Below the pieces are notes generated by a model that ran no database searches, was not told the DNA's origin, and worked only from the letters and a program-made list of their open reading frames with translations. Below, one piece after another: positions 38,801 to 41,292 of a DNA stretch of 64,000 nt. The stretch spans positions 19,803,017-19,867,016 of the forward strand of contig OX453287.1 of NCBI GenBank assembly GCA_949710005.1, read 5' to 3'. Made by a program: the position numbers and the translations under genes. The stretch is from Ricordea florida (taxonomy: Eukaryota; Cnidaria; Anthozoa; Corallimorpharia; Ricordeidae). Numbering within the stretch: position 1 is the first letter of the stretch; each line of letters begins with the position of its first letter.

Positions 38801-40140
38801 GAGCCTTTTCTGTCTGTAACGTGAAGATTTGAATGCATATGATTTCCAAGTCATTTAAAGAGTTATTAAGGGCGCCAAACACCCGCTCCCCCGCCTTCTT
38901 CGCGTGTCATTCATTAAAACTGTCGAAGAACGTTCAAAGAAGCAACTGTCTCTTTTAGATAGGTATCATTGTCACATCTGCAAATAACTTCATGTTTTGT
39001 CTTCCTTTTCAGATGATGACACCAGCGATGAAAGAATTAACAATATAGTAGGTTTTTTTATAATCTATTCATCTTGTGAGCCAAAATGTTGGTGTTGGCA
39101 ACTTCAGTTACTGAAATAGTTTTGTATTGCTATGTTTTATTCTGTAGGGCCGGCGTTACTTCTCAGCATCAACAGAGAAACAAGTGGTAGCTGGAAAGCT
39201 GGCTCTCATATCAGAGGGCATAGCTTTTGTCATGAAGCAGGTGGCAGCCGGCATTGTGGCCTTTGCACCTGTTCTTAATTGCGAACTAGACAGTTTTCGC
39301 GAAGTGCTCCTCACCCATCAATGTGACGAAGTCGAGAGTGACGAAGAATGTGTAGATGACGATGACAATGGCGACGGCGATGATGATGGCGATGATGATG
39401 GCGATAACGAAGTATTAGAGTGCGATGAGGAGGATTCCACCAGTGGTAGAAATTCTAAATCCGAATTTATTCTTGTTGCTTTACAGAAATTAACTGTTGA
39501 TTCTTCGGAGCCTGTTTCGGCTGAAGAGGTTCGACCTGGTGTGTCCTGCTGGCGCCTTCCAAGTGAGATAAGCCAGGGTCGTTACAAAGGGCGCAATGGA
39601 AGTAATGCCTGTAGTTTAATATCACTTATGATTGGATACGTGTTCCACAAAAACAAACCGCCAATTCCACTGCAACAAACCACCTTGTCTGACAACATCA
39701 TCGCTATTATATGCGGTTGCATGGAGCTTGGTAACCGAGTTTATGATTTGTGCCGACACAATTTACCTTCAAGATACCTTTCCATTCAAGAGGCTGCGAG
39801 TGTCTTGGACACTTGGCTTGATTGCTCTGTTGGAAAAGCATTACCAGTCCGATTACAAGATCCACACGAGATGTCTACTATTTGTGGTCAACTTAGTTTG
39901 GCCATGTCTTCCCAAGATGCTTCGGTTTCATTTCTCATAATGAATGAAAAAACATCGTTTTTCTTTACGACAACGAACGAAGTACTTTACATAGATACTC
40001 ACAGCCATTCACCTCATGGTGCTGTTGCAATCGTTTCCACATTACCTTATATTGGTGAATTCTGTAATGCTGTGTGGAATCTTGAAGGACATAGCGAGAA
40101 CACATTTGGAAACTTGGCATTTGTTAATTTTCCAGTGTAG
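13840..40140 (+). CDS. KDZ-type transposase-like protein with papain-like C-terminal domain, 17 exons
   Basis: Exons with consistent GT/AG ends and phases: 13840-13855, 14001-14255, 31557-31616, 32224-32604, 33197-33301, 33877-34115, 34493-34674, 34918-35014, 35424-35759, 36291-36408, 36604-36695, 36831-36945, 37174-37362, 38009-38173, 38372-38542, 39013-39047 and 39148-40140. They give an uninterrupted 1182-residue frame (the 37362 donor is the least certain). Order: basic N-terminus; Cys/His cluster resembling a B-box (exon 4); further CxxC pairs (exons 5-7); KDZ (Kyakuja-Dileera-Zisupton) core with candidate catalytic D455 (GDSSW), D520 (WYDVVCKYW) and E574/E575 (TTGEEVEQ); a coiled helical region; an acidic Asp run; and a C-terminal domain with Cys1007 (GSNACSLISL) and D1135/H1137 (DTHSH) that looks like a herpes-tegument-type (C76-like) cysteine protease. 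Intron 2 holds the 16.2-kb Polinton. The gene starts 13 bp inside the left 74-bp inverted repeat. The transposase call is strong; the protease call is by motif only. Confidence 0.82.
14697..14702. repeat. Left target-site duplication (TGCATA)
   Basis: TGCATA abuts the left terminus and is repeated at 30906-30911. Six base pairs is the normal Polinton duplication length and indicates integrase-mediated insertion. Confidence 0.75.
14703..15009 (+). repeat. Left terminal inverted repeat of the Polinton
   Basis: Matches the reverse complement of 30601-30906 with very few differences: a short indel/mismatch patch around 14962-14972, plus a few changes past the ATG. It contains tandem CA-rich/TTG blocks (cacacacatgttgttgttg) and a CCTAAAGAT box at 14903. 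It extends through the first codons of the DNA polymerase gene. Confidence 0.92.
14998..19593 (+). CDS. polB: Polinton protein-primed family B DNA polymerase
   Basis: 1531 residues. Replicates the linear element. Residues 1-40 resemble a SAP DNA-binding domain. Residues 70-230 are basic, with tandem repeats (PVKNIPKQKERP three times in variant form; NYKVEDRKKFYE). Residues 390-505 form an OTU/papain-like block with candidate Cys401 (NKMCFWNTL) and His500 (GIHNDHCFYIKD). A Cys/His zinc-finger-like cluster starts at C516 (CHGCAQRF). Exonuclease motifs: D690/E692 (WDSEA), N790/D795 (GFNSGKYDF), Y921/D925 (YNQGD). Polymerase motifs: A at D1064 (GYDANSLY), B at 1286-1294 (KLKGNAFYG), C at 1384-1389 (YSDTDS). 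All catalytic residues are present and the frame is intact. The start lies at the inner edge of the left inverted repeat. The polymerase call is firm; the OTU-like function is inference, although alpha-adintovirus polymerases are reported to carry such a domain. Confidence 0.96.
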   Translation: MDRLTVDQLKELAKEYKIKGRSKLRRKSGLLTELRKIPEIVEMYDNVEPQLGTPPGSPPPTPRPGTPPRRPPAFTNPVKNIPKQKERPLPTPVKNIPKQKERPIPTPVKNIPPKNSKVSERIKFFESVKDTKNSKKSEPKRIFKNYKVEDRKKFYEEVTFTTNENLPNKPKRNIIKNYKVEDRKKFYESLQNLTNKKIIKPIPPPRKKVNNQTQNKTKTVENKDKKIKLRPPTNFKFIPFGREPDEIMGQNNIVINADLINDISQLIMDRIRPEIQMRTRVVYGFKAEIHRGKGEIVEYHKTISGKQLGALKTLKEIEEYIEQCEIKRLDLDNVEVWNKAYLPATEVVKKPGVYQGRVVFKEVHVKIIHTNETLLGCGPLPDWLHKKKSIHALDNYDNKMCFWNTLAVFRNYLDEKNRPAERIKQLALKLAQEFYGKPNLKEEDIKGTDLIELEDISKFFAINIRIFEPKEDKKTWVLVYGKGKIKKQLPTLDAGIHNDHCFYIKDLPMLTNSWECHGCAQRFNRHDNYNRHLNDNTCAGGKTQVICKGKKCVPTMSSSEKIFYGGNTQFSYVGCRWIEKQSELIGKHIHHALCGHGGERCVKDGEKEIFLVDGYEPVTNTVFQFYGCKWHGCPCSTFDKTRYNETMRKEQVIKSLGYNLVSVWECENPELKYVKFKKKFFHYPYFIVWDSEAMQPKQPEKITEDLTFINKHIPISIAISDNLSKKPTCFVNNNPEELIKDFVKDLERRQKDIVKKVREDYTLPDEDSIPKKVKEMHEEWCNQVPVLGFNSGKYDFNMIKIHFVNSFTEMEGTLNVAKKENKYMYLKNPRFKFLDMINYLAPGLSFDKWCKANNCEQQKLFFPYQFLDSYDKLSHIGPVKYEDFYSDLKKKITISSKEYEEYKTEMKKRGCITMKDWLIEYNQGDVIPFVEAVEKTRAKYFCDEIDMLKDAVSIPGISMRYVLNKAIKNNKGKCDLYTPGDPCYCVCSVNCEKPKSGKGKCKKCFTIRKECTKCSKNKAYDLLKTGMVGGQAQVFVRWAEVGKSFIRSNNYKNPKPCKTIRGYDANSLYLYVSGLEMPCGKEKYFEVKNPTDPEYIKKFCNDILTDKLFGFCQVDIHTPDNLLEKFEEMPPLYVVDTVPENLIPDHMKEYQKATGRKTIKGALKLLSVTRAKEILLYTPVIKWYLNHGLVITAVHKILEYQPGKPFEWFPSEVSNARRDGDIEVLLEKLSKAFDENKIDDVVTLTNELNQFPDILTFIEENTEKEGLIEKLKTKYKGCKELADTNKLKGNAFYGKMIENKQEHKNTSYTQHEDDVNNAIRSPFFLDMEKIKETYEIIKKKRSVEITTPYQCGIAVYQLSKLRMLEFYYDFIDYYFDRSDFELIYSDTDSYYFAFSDEDLDNLVKPELRNEYFREGKEKFLSTTKYHDRTPGLFKKEFEGIRMIALSPKCYYADDGKGKTKFSCKGTIQHQNNMTWGRYYEALKGAIDRVKNTGFRVNKNEIVTYTQNKLGLNAYYDKRRVEEDGIHTKPLY
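19625..20626 (-). CDS. Polinton integrase (rve, DDE)
   Basis: 333 residues, convergent with the polymerase gene (31 nt between stops). The retroviral-type catalytic core has D75 (HQADLLFLP), D137 (LMVDPGKEF) and E172 (AFVERANRILGE), with 34 residues between the last two. The C-terminal ~90 residues form a beta-rich SH3/chromo-like module (DPIWSIKIYYI to VREELQVVP). The N-terminus has a helical DNA-binding look rather than a clear HHCC zinc finger. The enzyme would join the inverted-repeat ends to target DNA, producing the 6-bp duplication seen here. The start at 20626 is divergent from the capsid gene, with only 33 nt between the two ATGs. Confidence 0.95.
   Translation of the reverse strand: MSNGNILSKIYYSTEGYWKGYSAINKLAEKAKVSENEAKQWLEKQAIWQIYLPSPKYIPRPHWTVDKPNQIHQADLLFLPHDRVGRKTYKYALVVVDVASRYKDAEPLTSKESREISKAFTKIYSRRMKYPKTLMVDPGKEFMGAVSKLMNYHNVKIQRSEAGNHRAQAFVERANRILGERLFSHQYAQEMTEERKGSARSRVWVKRLPDILKTLNNTPTRITGKEPAKAIKLKEVDIEPKKYQREVGVDEVRLPIEVKVRYLLSPGELEGGEKRRATDPIWSIKIYYITRRVVSPNQPVLYYLLEGPIRGFVREELQVVPYDTELPPSSVLK
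20626..20635 (+). promoter_or_regulatory. TTTAAAG box before capsid gene
   Basis: TTTAAAGATT, 34 nt before the ATG at 20660. Member of the shared late-type motif set. Confidence 0.55.
20660..21910 (+). CDS. Candidate major capsid protein (double jelly-roll type)
   Basis: 416 residues, mostly predicted beta-strand, without signal peptide or membrane segment. It is short for a Polinton major capsid protein, but the layout (polymerase, integrase, capsid, ATPase) and beta-rich character fit. Blocks such as LNPSSANPGETLYINIPKL near the N-terminus and the Gly/Asp-rich loops are consistent with a hexon-like fold. It is followed after 26 nt by the packaging ATPase, the usual morphogenesis pairing. 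Preceded by a TTTAAAG box 34 nt before the ATG. A fold prediction would decide between this protein and the 512-residue protein at 27688 as the main shell protein. Confidence 0.65.
   Translation: MATVSEKINPNRIPRVPLGLKAESTLHRITLNPSSANPGETLYINIPKLSENLVIVPGSVYLVFKLTVEGHENNTLVNNVGSNLVSRLKVLFGGETLQDTQRYDLFQTYHDLFLSDEEREDGLRQGISSVNMRKLRSNAGDKVDTDAKEVALAVVHNTKYQIPLNHPILNDHGVFYPKALGHQLIFEITLAPVWDIVVYSDTTKTPTYKITNLELEYSCISSEYLAREAQAAYQVGKGFFYENVTLHKTFTISRPTDSVINQHINLPRRSITGILCLFVIPYTGGTRDSENFSNPGITSINVDVNGVPNRFYSKGMVPSDLWESVKKRFGRNEGSSLRSVKEKDFYGNKFALWIDLRTHPDNSIHGGGLALNNAQDGIKIEIKRIAIGSGIMTCYMFVVADALMEVMNSNLRSIMY
21911..21918 (+). promoter_or_regulatory. CTAAAGGG box before packaging ATPase
   Basis: CTAAAGGG, 26 nt before the ATG at 21937. 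Confidence 0.5.
21937..22563 (+). CDS. A32/FtsK-HerA-type genome packaging ATPase
   Basis: 208 residues. Walker A at 16-23 (GPTNCGKT), Walker B at 94-99 (LIILDD), and a polar sensor motif at 130-133 (LTQQ), as in poxvirus A32-like packaging ATPases of Polintons, virophages and NCLDVs. It would pump element DNA into the capsid. Preceded by CTAAAGGG 26 nt before the ATG. The length is normal for the family. Confidence 0.92.
   Translation: MEELRDKIPFHCIITGPTNCGKTKYIIDQLRGPFLKLFEFIVLICPTYAKNKTYRDFARGDKRFFVLSPDASNVDEINELLTDCQTLFSGTNTLIILDDCAVSSDLKKRTNKFIDLAFSGRHHGLSVWVLTQQLTSISKPFRENVACVVTFHNPSQKGMKMLFEDYGGDLDPETSKKFVQLLKKEKYSRLCLSLRYPFNCYLEIPEVI
22589..23152 (+). CDS. Polinton protein of unknown function (187 aa)
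   Basis: Open frame 25 nt after the ATPase stop. Acidic and helical, with a long amphipathic/hydrophobic helix region (IVGLLALKAGRLAALASGLF) near residue 130 and a charged, Ser/Thr/Lys-rich tail ending TDTVY. Its place in the morphogenesis block suggests a minor virion or scaffold protein. No family recognised. It lacks its own TAAAG box and may be transcribed with the ATPase. Confidence 0.7.
   Translation: MTEIEDYISEEKDVQPKIGTVKDDNELEIKQESLAILASLGTTKEYLGVDMSLGDVKKLSGKDVEKYYNRYQAVLGKKISGGLVDSSLQLVSQVISYIVPVDDIEALCKDLKNDDLVNRELTNIVGLLALKAGRLAALASGLFQVTKHIKLGKNQQVASTTEHKIQEDSNKTEKTTKQDAGGTDTVY
23159..23170 (+). promoter_or_regulatory. TTTAAAGATTTC box before 149-aa gene
   Basis: The extended form TTTAAAGATTTCTTAATGAT, 30 nt before the chosen ATG at 23189, closely matches the boxes at 25304 and 26932. 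Confidence 0.6.
23189..23638 (+). CDS. Small membrane protein with coiled basic segment (149 aa)
   Basis: I choose the ATG at 23189 (MSDQTERSEGG) over 23174, because it lies 30 nt after the TTTAAAGATTTC box, as in the neighbouring genes. The N-terminal half is highly charged Lys/Glu; a single hydrophobic helix (FTTVLSVVGLGFTAFDIFM) follows near residue 95, then a Pro-rich tail. Likely a minor virion membrane-associated protein. Function unknown. Confidence 0.65.
   Translation: MSDQTERSEGGTEVAEQITMDPTPEKKDSKKREKDPKKVAAGKKLAEYNKKAKEALAREMKREQKIKREEEKNEEETVESKSWLPELSFTTVLSVVGLGFTAFDIFMRYRSKEGARQKEDNKNRIPDCPAVSQAPPIKIHNPQPKIGMM
23664..23693 (+). promoter_or_regulatory. Double TAAAG box before 72-aa gene
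   Basis: CCTAAAG then TCTAAAGGTTTCTTACTGAT; the second starts 33 nt before the ATG at 23707. Confidence 0.6.
23707..23925 (+). CDS. Small two-helix membrane protein (72 aa)
   Basis: Short open frame with two hydrophobic segments (VLIGLAAGVGYVAKK and WVAVLSGSMYLKTYL). It is preceded by two TAAAG boxes (23665 and 23674), the nearer one 33 nt before the ATG, which supports it as a real gene despite its size. Unknown role; small membrane proteins are common in Polinton morphogenesis blocks. Confidence 0.6.
   Translation: MSNENKLVKTVTDSAVLIGLAAGVGYVAKKMMKESFMNDPSSSVTNYAKWVAVLSGSMYLKTYLEDQKILPT
23921..23930 (+). promoter_or_regulatory. CCTAAAGGGG box before the frameshifted small gene
   Basis: CCTAAAGGGG, 28 nt before the ATG at 23949; overlaps the stop codon of the preceding gene. 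Confidence 0.5.
23949..24339 (+). pseudogene. Small membrane protein gene with an apparent frameshift near its 3' end
   Basis: The frame opened at 23949 has an N-terminal hydrophobic segment (MMFGGAVLNATAFVGGSYLA), a charged helical middle, and ends at 24329 (126 aa) with a non-hydrophobic Cys/Arg tail. An overlapping frame, joined around the G-run at 24280-24286, instead encodes a short Gly-rich hydrophobic end up to 24339, which looks like the natural C-terminus. This suggests a one-base indel in the G-run, or a programmed slip there. CCTAAAGGGG lies 28 nt before the ATG. Confidence 0.55.
24386..25237 (-). CDS. NCLDV DUF2738-like protein (possible ssDNA-binding)
   Basis: 283 residues on the minus strand. 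The block GYTFPLCLWSRDEPTEEE, followed by NPLYWK, GPTLYAKLMHSRR and ECVIKIESIFIGAKIISLQ, resembles the DUF2738 family found in nucleocytoplasmic large DNA viruses, which I recall as a proposed replication or DNA-binding protein. An acidic Asp/Ser tail (SDIDSDDDGSLM) fits the acidic C-termini of ssDNA-binding proteins. It is divergent from the next gene; the shared 100-bp spacer holds the near-palindrome CTTTAGGTCTAAAG at 25297-25310. Family assignment from memory of motifs. Confidence 0.65.
   Translation of the reverse strand: MSNENTQLINVNNYNPKQNIVFSKPISGEVPGTKPKIEFKRINIFTKNEDGTEGELVIPTNRLYSYGVSENVNPETKKISGYTFPLCLWSRDEPTEEEEKWLNNFNEIVDCCIDHLIENKDKIEKYDLERKDLEKIKGGLNPLYWKMVKITDANNKTYMQKAEGKGPTLYAKLMHSRRENRYLTKFYNMKTDEVIEYTDLLNKRCRTECVIKIESIFIGAKIISLQVKLYEAYIEPQIEVKKLMRKPKYDEEVAISEAKSSAELIEELSIKSDIDSDDDGSLM
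25297..25324 (+). promoter_or_regulatory. Divergent TAAAG palindrome (CTTTAG GT CTAAAG)
   Basis: Two facing boxes form the inverted pair CTTTAG-GT-CTAAAG at 25297-25310. The plus-strand one continues as GATTTCTTTACTGAT, 34 nt before the 404-aa gene; the minus-strand one points to the DUF2738-like gene 60 nt away. Confidence 0.6.
25338..26552 (+). CDS. Coiled-coil membrane protein (404 aa)
   Basis: Acidic N-terminus (Asp/Glu-rich, residues 1-60), a globular part to about 150, a long heptad-rich coiled coil at about 155-300, then two or three Gly-rich hydrophobic segments (VFAVVSAVGVVIGVIV; LPGMVGAIVSFLF; AWLLIMAVVLYFV) and a basic end (KKKGR). It looks like a virion membrane protein or tape-measure-like structural protein. 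TCTAAAGATTTC lies 34 nt before the ATG. Unrecognised family. Confidence 0.75.
   Translation: MAEGGDVPKEIPDFEPTDLDDDVDRENMEMDPISSTTSLINPDDDEEETSFGGRDYEEGGAIPKIPIDRYDERRDALQHIKRLFPNFNPLDSPFTAEWDEYGNLRVKLSNQKNAVGHILIDKDGVIKVDNLPITFRKALGADYESMLIKNNNLLSQWNEANEQNMELLNVVQGLEATTKVYPLEIKLYEQKEKEIRQFAEKQQVEKTEIKSLFDATVKQNTELKIQKEKLLNELKRYKDEIDKYKKGQSNLTMLERGNERLKAEVDKFRELTRKSIIYNQEQIADLESKNEEIIKNLPLRERIKYIFKKYGFTVFAVVSAVGVVIGVIVSNLSKGLSTLGRGVGNGFKAIGKKLGEILPGMVGAIVSFLFKTAGEVIGFLGKNAWLLIMAVVLYFVEQFKKKGR
26564..26950 (+). CDS. Short paralogue of candidate vertex (penton) protein (128 aa)
   Basis: The N-terminus (TRIYLDPPLTNVKEIQML) and C-terminal half (LMCDLIESKSSY; YFDLLILDKKG; PIRIYLKI) match the 211-residue protein at 29276, but about 80 central residues are missing. 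The frame is intact. Eleven nucleotides follow the upstream stop, and no TAAAG box of its own was seen. It is either a degenerate internally deleted copy or a functional short version. Confidence 0.65.
   Translation: MNDTIFLSIYMLAPKTRIYLDPPLTNVKEIQMLFSYIPKALNTNPFYLMCDLIESKSSYSNCCIPEGENVKLKPAQLLAVIPSQNHPCLRVLQTKNPVNYFDLLILDKKGRKADLNNEPIRIYLKISC
26932..26951 (+). promoter_or_regulatory. TTTAAAGATTTCCTGTTGAT box
   Basis: 34 nt before the ATG of the 197-aa gene. It overlaps the end of the preceding coding region. Confidence 0.55.
26966..27559 (+). CDS. Glycine-rich membrane protein (197 aa)
   Basis: Helical N-terminus (YPNLPVNSANFRLQ), a Gly/Ser/Val-rich hydrophobic block at residues 52-100 (glycine-zipper-like, GICGGISVGFGYASKRL), then a conserved-looking helical segment (SKALKDNVISDQEFSLILSEVDKF) and a charged tail. 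This pattern is recurrent in cnidarian Polinton-like loci, as far as I recall; function unknown, perhaps a virion membrane or entry-associated protein. ATTTAAAGATTTCC lies 34 nt before the ATG. Confidence 0.7.
   Translation: MDDYNRIYPNLPVNSANFRLQKSCEVLQNLEKEIKHYGEVRKKYNRARGIFTKISVGSGVFSVILSASGLGTSLTGFGAVVGIPLGAVGGICGGISVGFGYASKRLSHKVSKHEQTVSLAKAKVNTINDLVSKALKDNVISDQEFSLILSEVDKFEKLKQEIRQKNIKDTEKNLNMNQIRREVREEILKELTGGKEH
27652..27660 (+). promoter_or_regulatory. TCTAAAGAC box before 512-aa gene
   Basis: 36 nt before the ATG at 27688. Confidence 0.55.
27688..29226 (+). CDS. Large Polinton structural protein candidate with C-terminal anchor (512 aa)
   Basis: Mixed alpha/beta protein with aromatic-rich blocks (NFAVWCATSGCGISPFESL; KFHVYFTIRRILYEM), a Gly-rich central part, a tail of low complexity and a final transmembrane helix (LIVFMVFGGAIAWFLF) ending in Arg. 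Probably a virion protein anchored in a membrane. TCTAAAGACC lies 36 nt before the ATG, supporting this start. I do not recognise the fold; an alternative is a receptor-binding or second capsid protein. Confidence 0.7.
   Translation: MLLYDFKNRYPNANLNKFTFVNDSYGGYIKWKVNGTAVMSNDDPTGKTWTDYLPINLKTLLWQDLGLENKVKVGSFPKSLSITNQKYSIPAINFDDFTTDITKMLTFLDIYVSNTKKFTAKMRNIFTSQVVTFKFGKQSRKWLNSPDMNYWPQQLNFAVWCATSGCGISPFESLNYPKVVSSFIKFHVYFTIRRILYEMKLPLPDEQPFVINNNPYSKVAYQRLCAEFGVSNNSDFRWKGGRNSGLGDIFLDYGAGYHGKGGGYQNVHIVRNYDVEADQWPGEGGKFADEGGKKEKGNLISFIRNDDFADFKYAWFIPTIGHGLTKAGLGRLNRSAEAFVYCILGAQVNTRNSIYGNGGGAIETQQEFLSLFESSVIENDISSSIQRYQLAVQESKLRLDVAIAPGVWLMPSNMIVNTESVVGYNNKLVKATENMNFGVNNSLNTEAKPVGINHNLGTSKVSLPHKTENKPPSETTQTDPIKPENNIKSTQHEDNLIVFMVFGGAIAWFLFR
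29244..29252 (+). promoter_or_regulatory. TCTAAAGAT box before penton-like gene
   Basis: 32 nt before the ATG at 29276, right after the preceding stop codon. Confidence 0.55.
29276..29911 (+). CDS. Candidate vertex (penton-like) capsid protein (211 aa)
   Basis: Predicted beta-rich. It starts with ESRIYLDPPLKNIREIQLLD, has a central segment with alternating polar/aliphatic residues, and ends with the strand-like pattern HFDLTILNNEWEKLDLKGSP, like the single jelly-roll minor capsid proteins of Polintons and virophages. Paralogous to the 128-residue protein at 26564. TCTAAAGATG lies 32 nt before the ATG. The fold call is inferred from pattern and context. Confidence 0.65.
   Translation: MLSITMYESESRIYLDPPLKNIREIQLLDCNIKTKRLINFKDKQTLFNDKNRGFIIIQPGTYSLRNIQSVFLNDPDGEKITIIETDTFDYLYSNKNFKIKLTRGLSIGLGVPEVINPGKLYPINIQIKEPLRLMCSIVDNKSSYLNKTKNGELVKLSPSHLLANIPSKDYPTIPVRKYDSVINHFDLTILNNEWEKLDLKGSPITFSLRFR
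29986..30612 (-). CDS. Right-end Polinton gene, unknown acidic protein (208 aa)
   Basis: I take the start at 30612 rather than 30663, because this ATG aligns exactly with the polymerase ATG within the inverted repeat and the first four residues (MDRL) are shared. The product is acidic (many Asp/Glu), rich in Tyr and Phe, with no membrane segment. It is presumably expressed with the polymerase from the same repeat-borne promoter, so an early or regulatory role is plausible. Family not recognised. Confidence 0.7.
   Translation of the reverse strand: MDRLEVVYENDKKLSICDFIEEIKEDLHQKLLKNRQYFLDTRDYDDDESNEIIFEVVYNNDFFSFSHFIGFETKTDFGVDGICVNEFVKKILKAANNDLLHDNICEYHFLPSRDLVITNWDRFNYFHEDGLYLGYYDEECRIDTFDEKFLIEKLSVNVSLNEYKIAHKEAFYNGLHDELMVVTWNQDRVMDWCYDIEEQAIYNSLPDE
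30601..30906 (-). repeat. Right terminal inverted repeat of the Polinton
   Basis: Inverted copy of 14703-15009. The start codon of the rightmost gene (minus strand, 30612) aligns exactly with the polymerase start codon at 14998, and both proteins begin MDRL although the codons differ. The repeat therefore carries a shared promoter and leader for both outermost genes. Confidence 0.92.
30906..30911. repeat. Right target-site duplication (TGCATA)
   Basis: Second copy of the TGCATA duplication. Its first T may instead be the last base of the terminal repeat, which would leave a 5-bp duplication. Confidence 0.7.
31438..31550. repeat. AAT/ATT microsatellite
   Basis: Imperfect (taa)n and (att)n runs immediately upstream of KDZ exon 3 (31557). 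Open frames across it are compositional artefacts. Confidence 0.85.
32745..32870. repeat. AAT microsatellite
   Basis: (aataat)n run with interruptions in intron 4 of the KDZ-type gene. Confidence 0.85.
33540..33820. repeat. GCTTATAAGCGGG repeat block
   Basis: Repeated, partly inverted motifs (gggcttataagcggg; ggggcttatatcc; gaggcttataaccag) form a MITE-like block in an intron of the KDZ-type gene. Similar text (cttataagccctcccc, taggcccatctacc) occurs at 3357-3420. Confidence 0.5.
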
Positions 40141-41292
40141 CTGTTCAATTAAGTTATACCTTAAAATCCTCAAATGCAGTCGGCTGTATGTTTTGTTCTT
40201 GAGAACTGCCGCACAGAATATTATAAAAGAAAAAATTGTAACCACGGTATACCGTAGACCATGTCATGCTACGCTGTATTCGCAACGTACTCGTTGACGA
40301 AAGTGGCGATAGCTTCTAAAATGAAACGAGCAATACTCTGAACGGATCAGATATGAGTAGCTTTCCAGTTCCACCTGTGCATGTTTCACCCATCCACTAG
40401 TTTAACAACTGAAAGATGCTAAAAGTTTTTTTTAAATAGCCGGAATAGATTAGACTAGTGTAGACAAACTTTCTTTAGAATCTGGAGTGGTTGCCCATTC
40501 TCCCGAGCCTGGATCTCGAGTTAAAAACTCACAGCTCGTTACATTAAAAACATTACTACTTTCATAGAGGTCTTCAATAAGGACAACCTTGCGTTATTGA
40601 TCTTTACAATTGACAGCTCAAGTGCGGGAATGAAAAATATGAAAATTAATTAAAAATCAAATAGAAGTAACGATTGTTTCAGTTATATGAAAATATATAA
40701 GAGAGATTTAAAAAAGTCAGTTGGCTTGCTGGATACGTGTAGCTTGGTTGATCACAACGCTGCCATATGAGTGGTATTAAATGACGATCATTGGTTGAAT
40801 TTCGTTCAAGCCTGAATATCTGTAAGGCTCTATTTTTTACTACTGCTGACCTATGTATACATGTACAAATGCAATTATCTTTCTTATATTAAAATCTTCA
40901 TTCTATTGTTCAAAATACGAATTTTGATATTTCCTGTTACAATTAAAATAAACCTGAACACGCCCAACACCTTGCAAAATTTTTAAAGCTCTTGTAATAT
41001 ATTACATCACAGAAATGCCAAAATTGCACCACGTACATCACACGAAAGCCAGTTAAATGGCCATTTACGAAAATAAACTATTCCACAAGCCACGCTTGCT
41101 TTCCATCCTATTTTCTTAACTATCTCAACACAATTTCAATCTGAGACGCGAGGCGAATATTTAACAACAACGCCTGGTAAGTCAAGTTTATCCCAGGATA
41201 TTCTCAAAGTCTCGCGTTTTTTCTTGATTTCGCGAGATAAAATCAAAAATCGATGATCTTTGGATGTCGCAAGTCTCAACAATATTGCATTA
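40141..41292. other. 3' flank of the KDZ-type gene, no gene seen
   Basis: Non-coding sequence between the KDZ stop codon and the satellite. No exon, RNA gene or repeat ends recognised. Confidence 0.5.
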
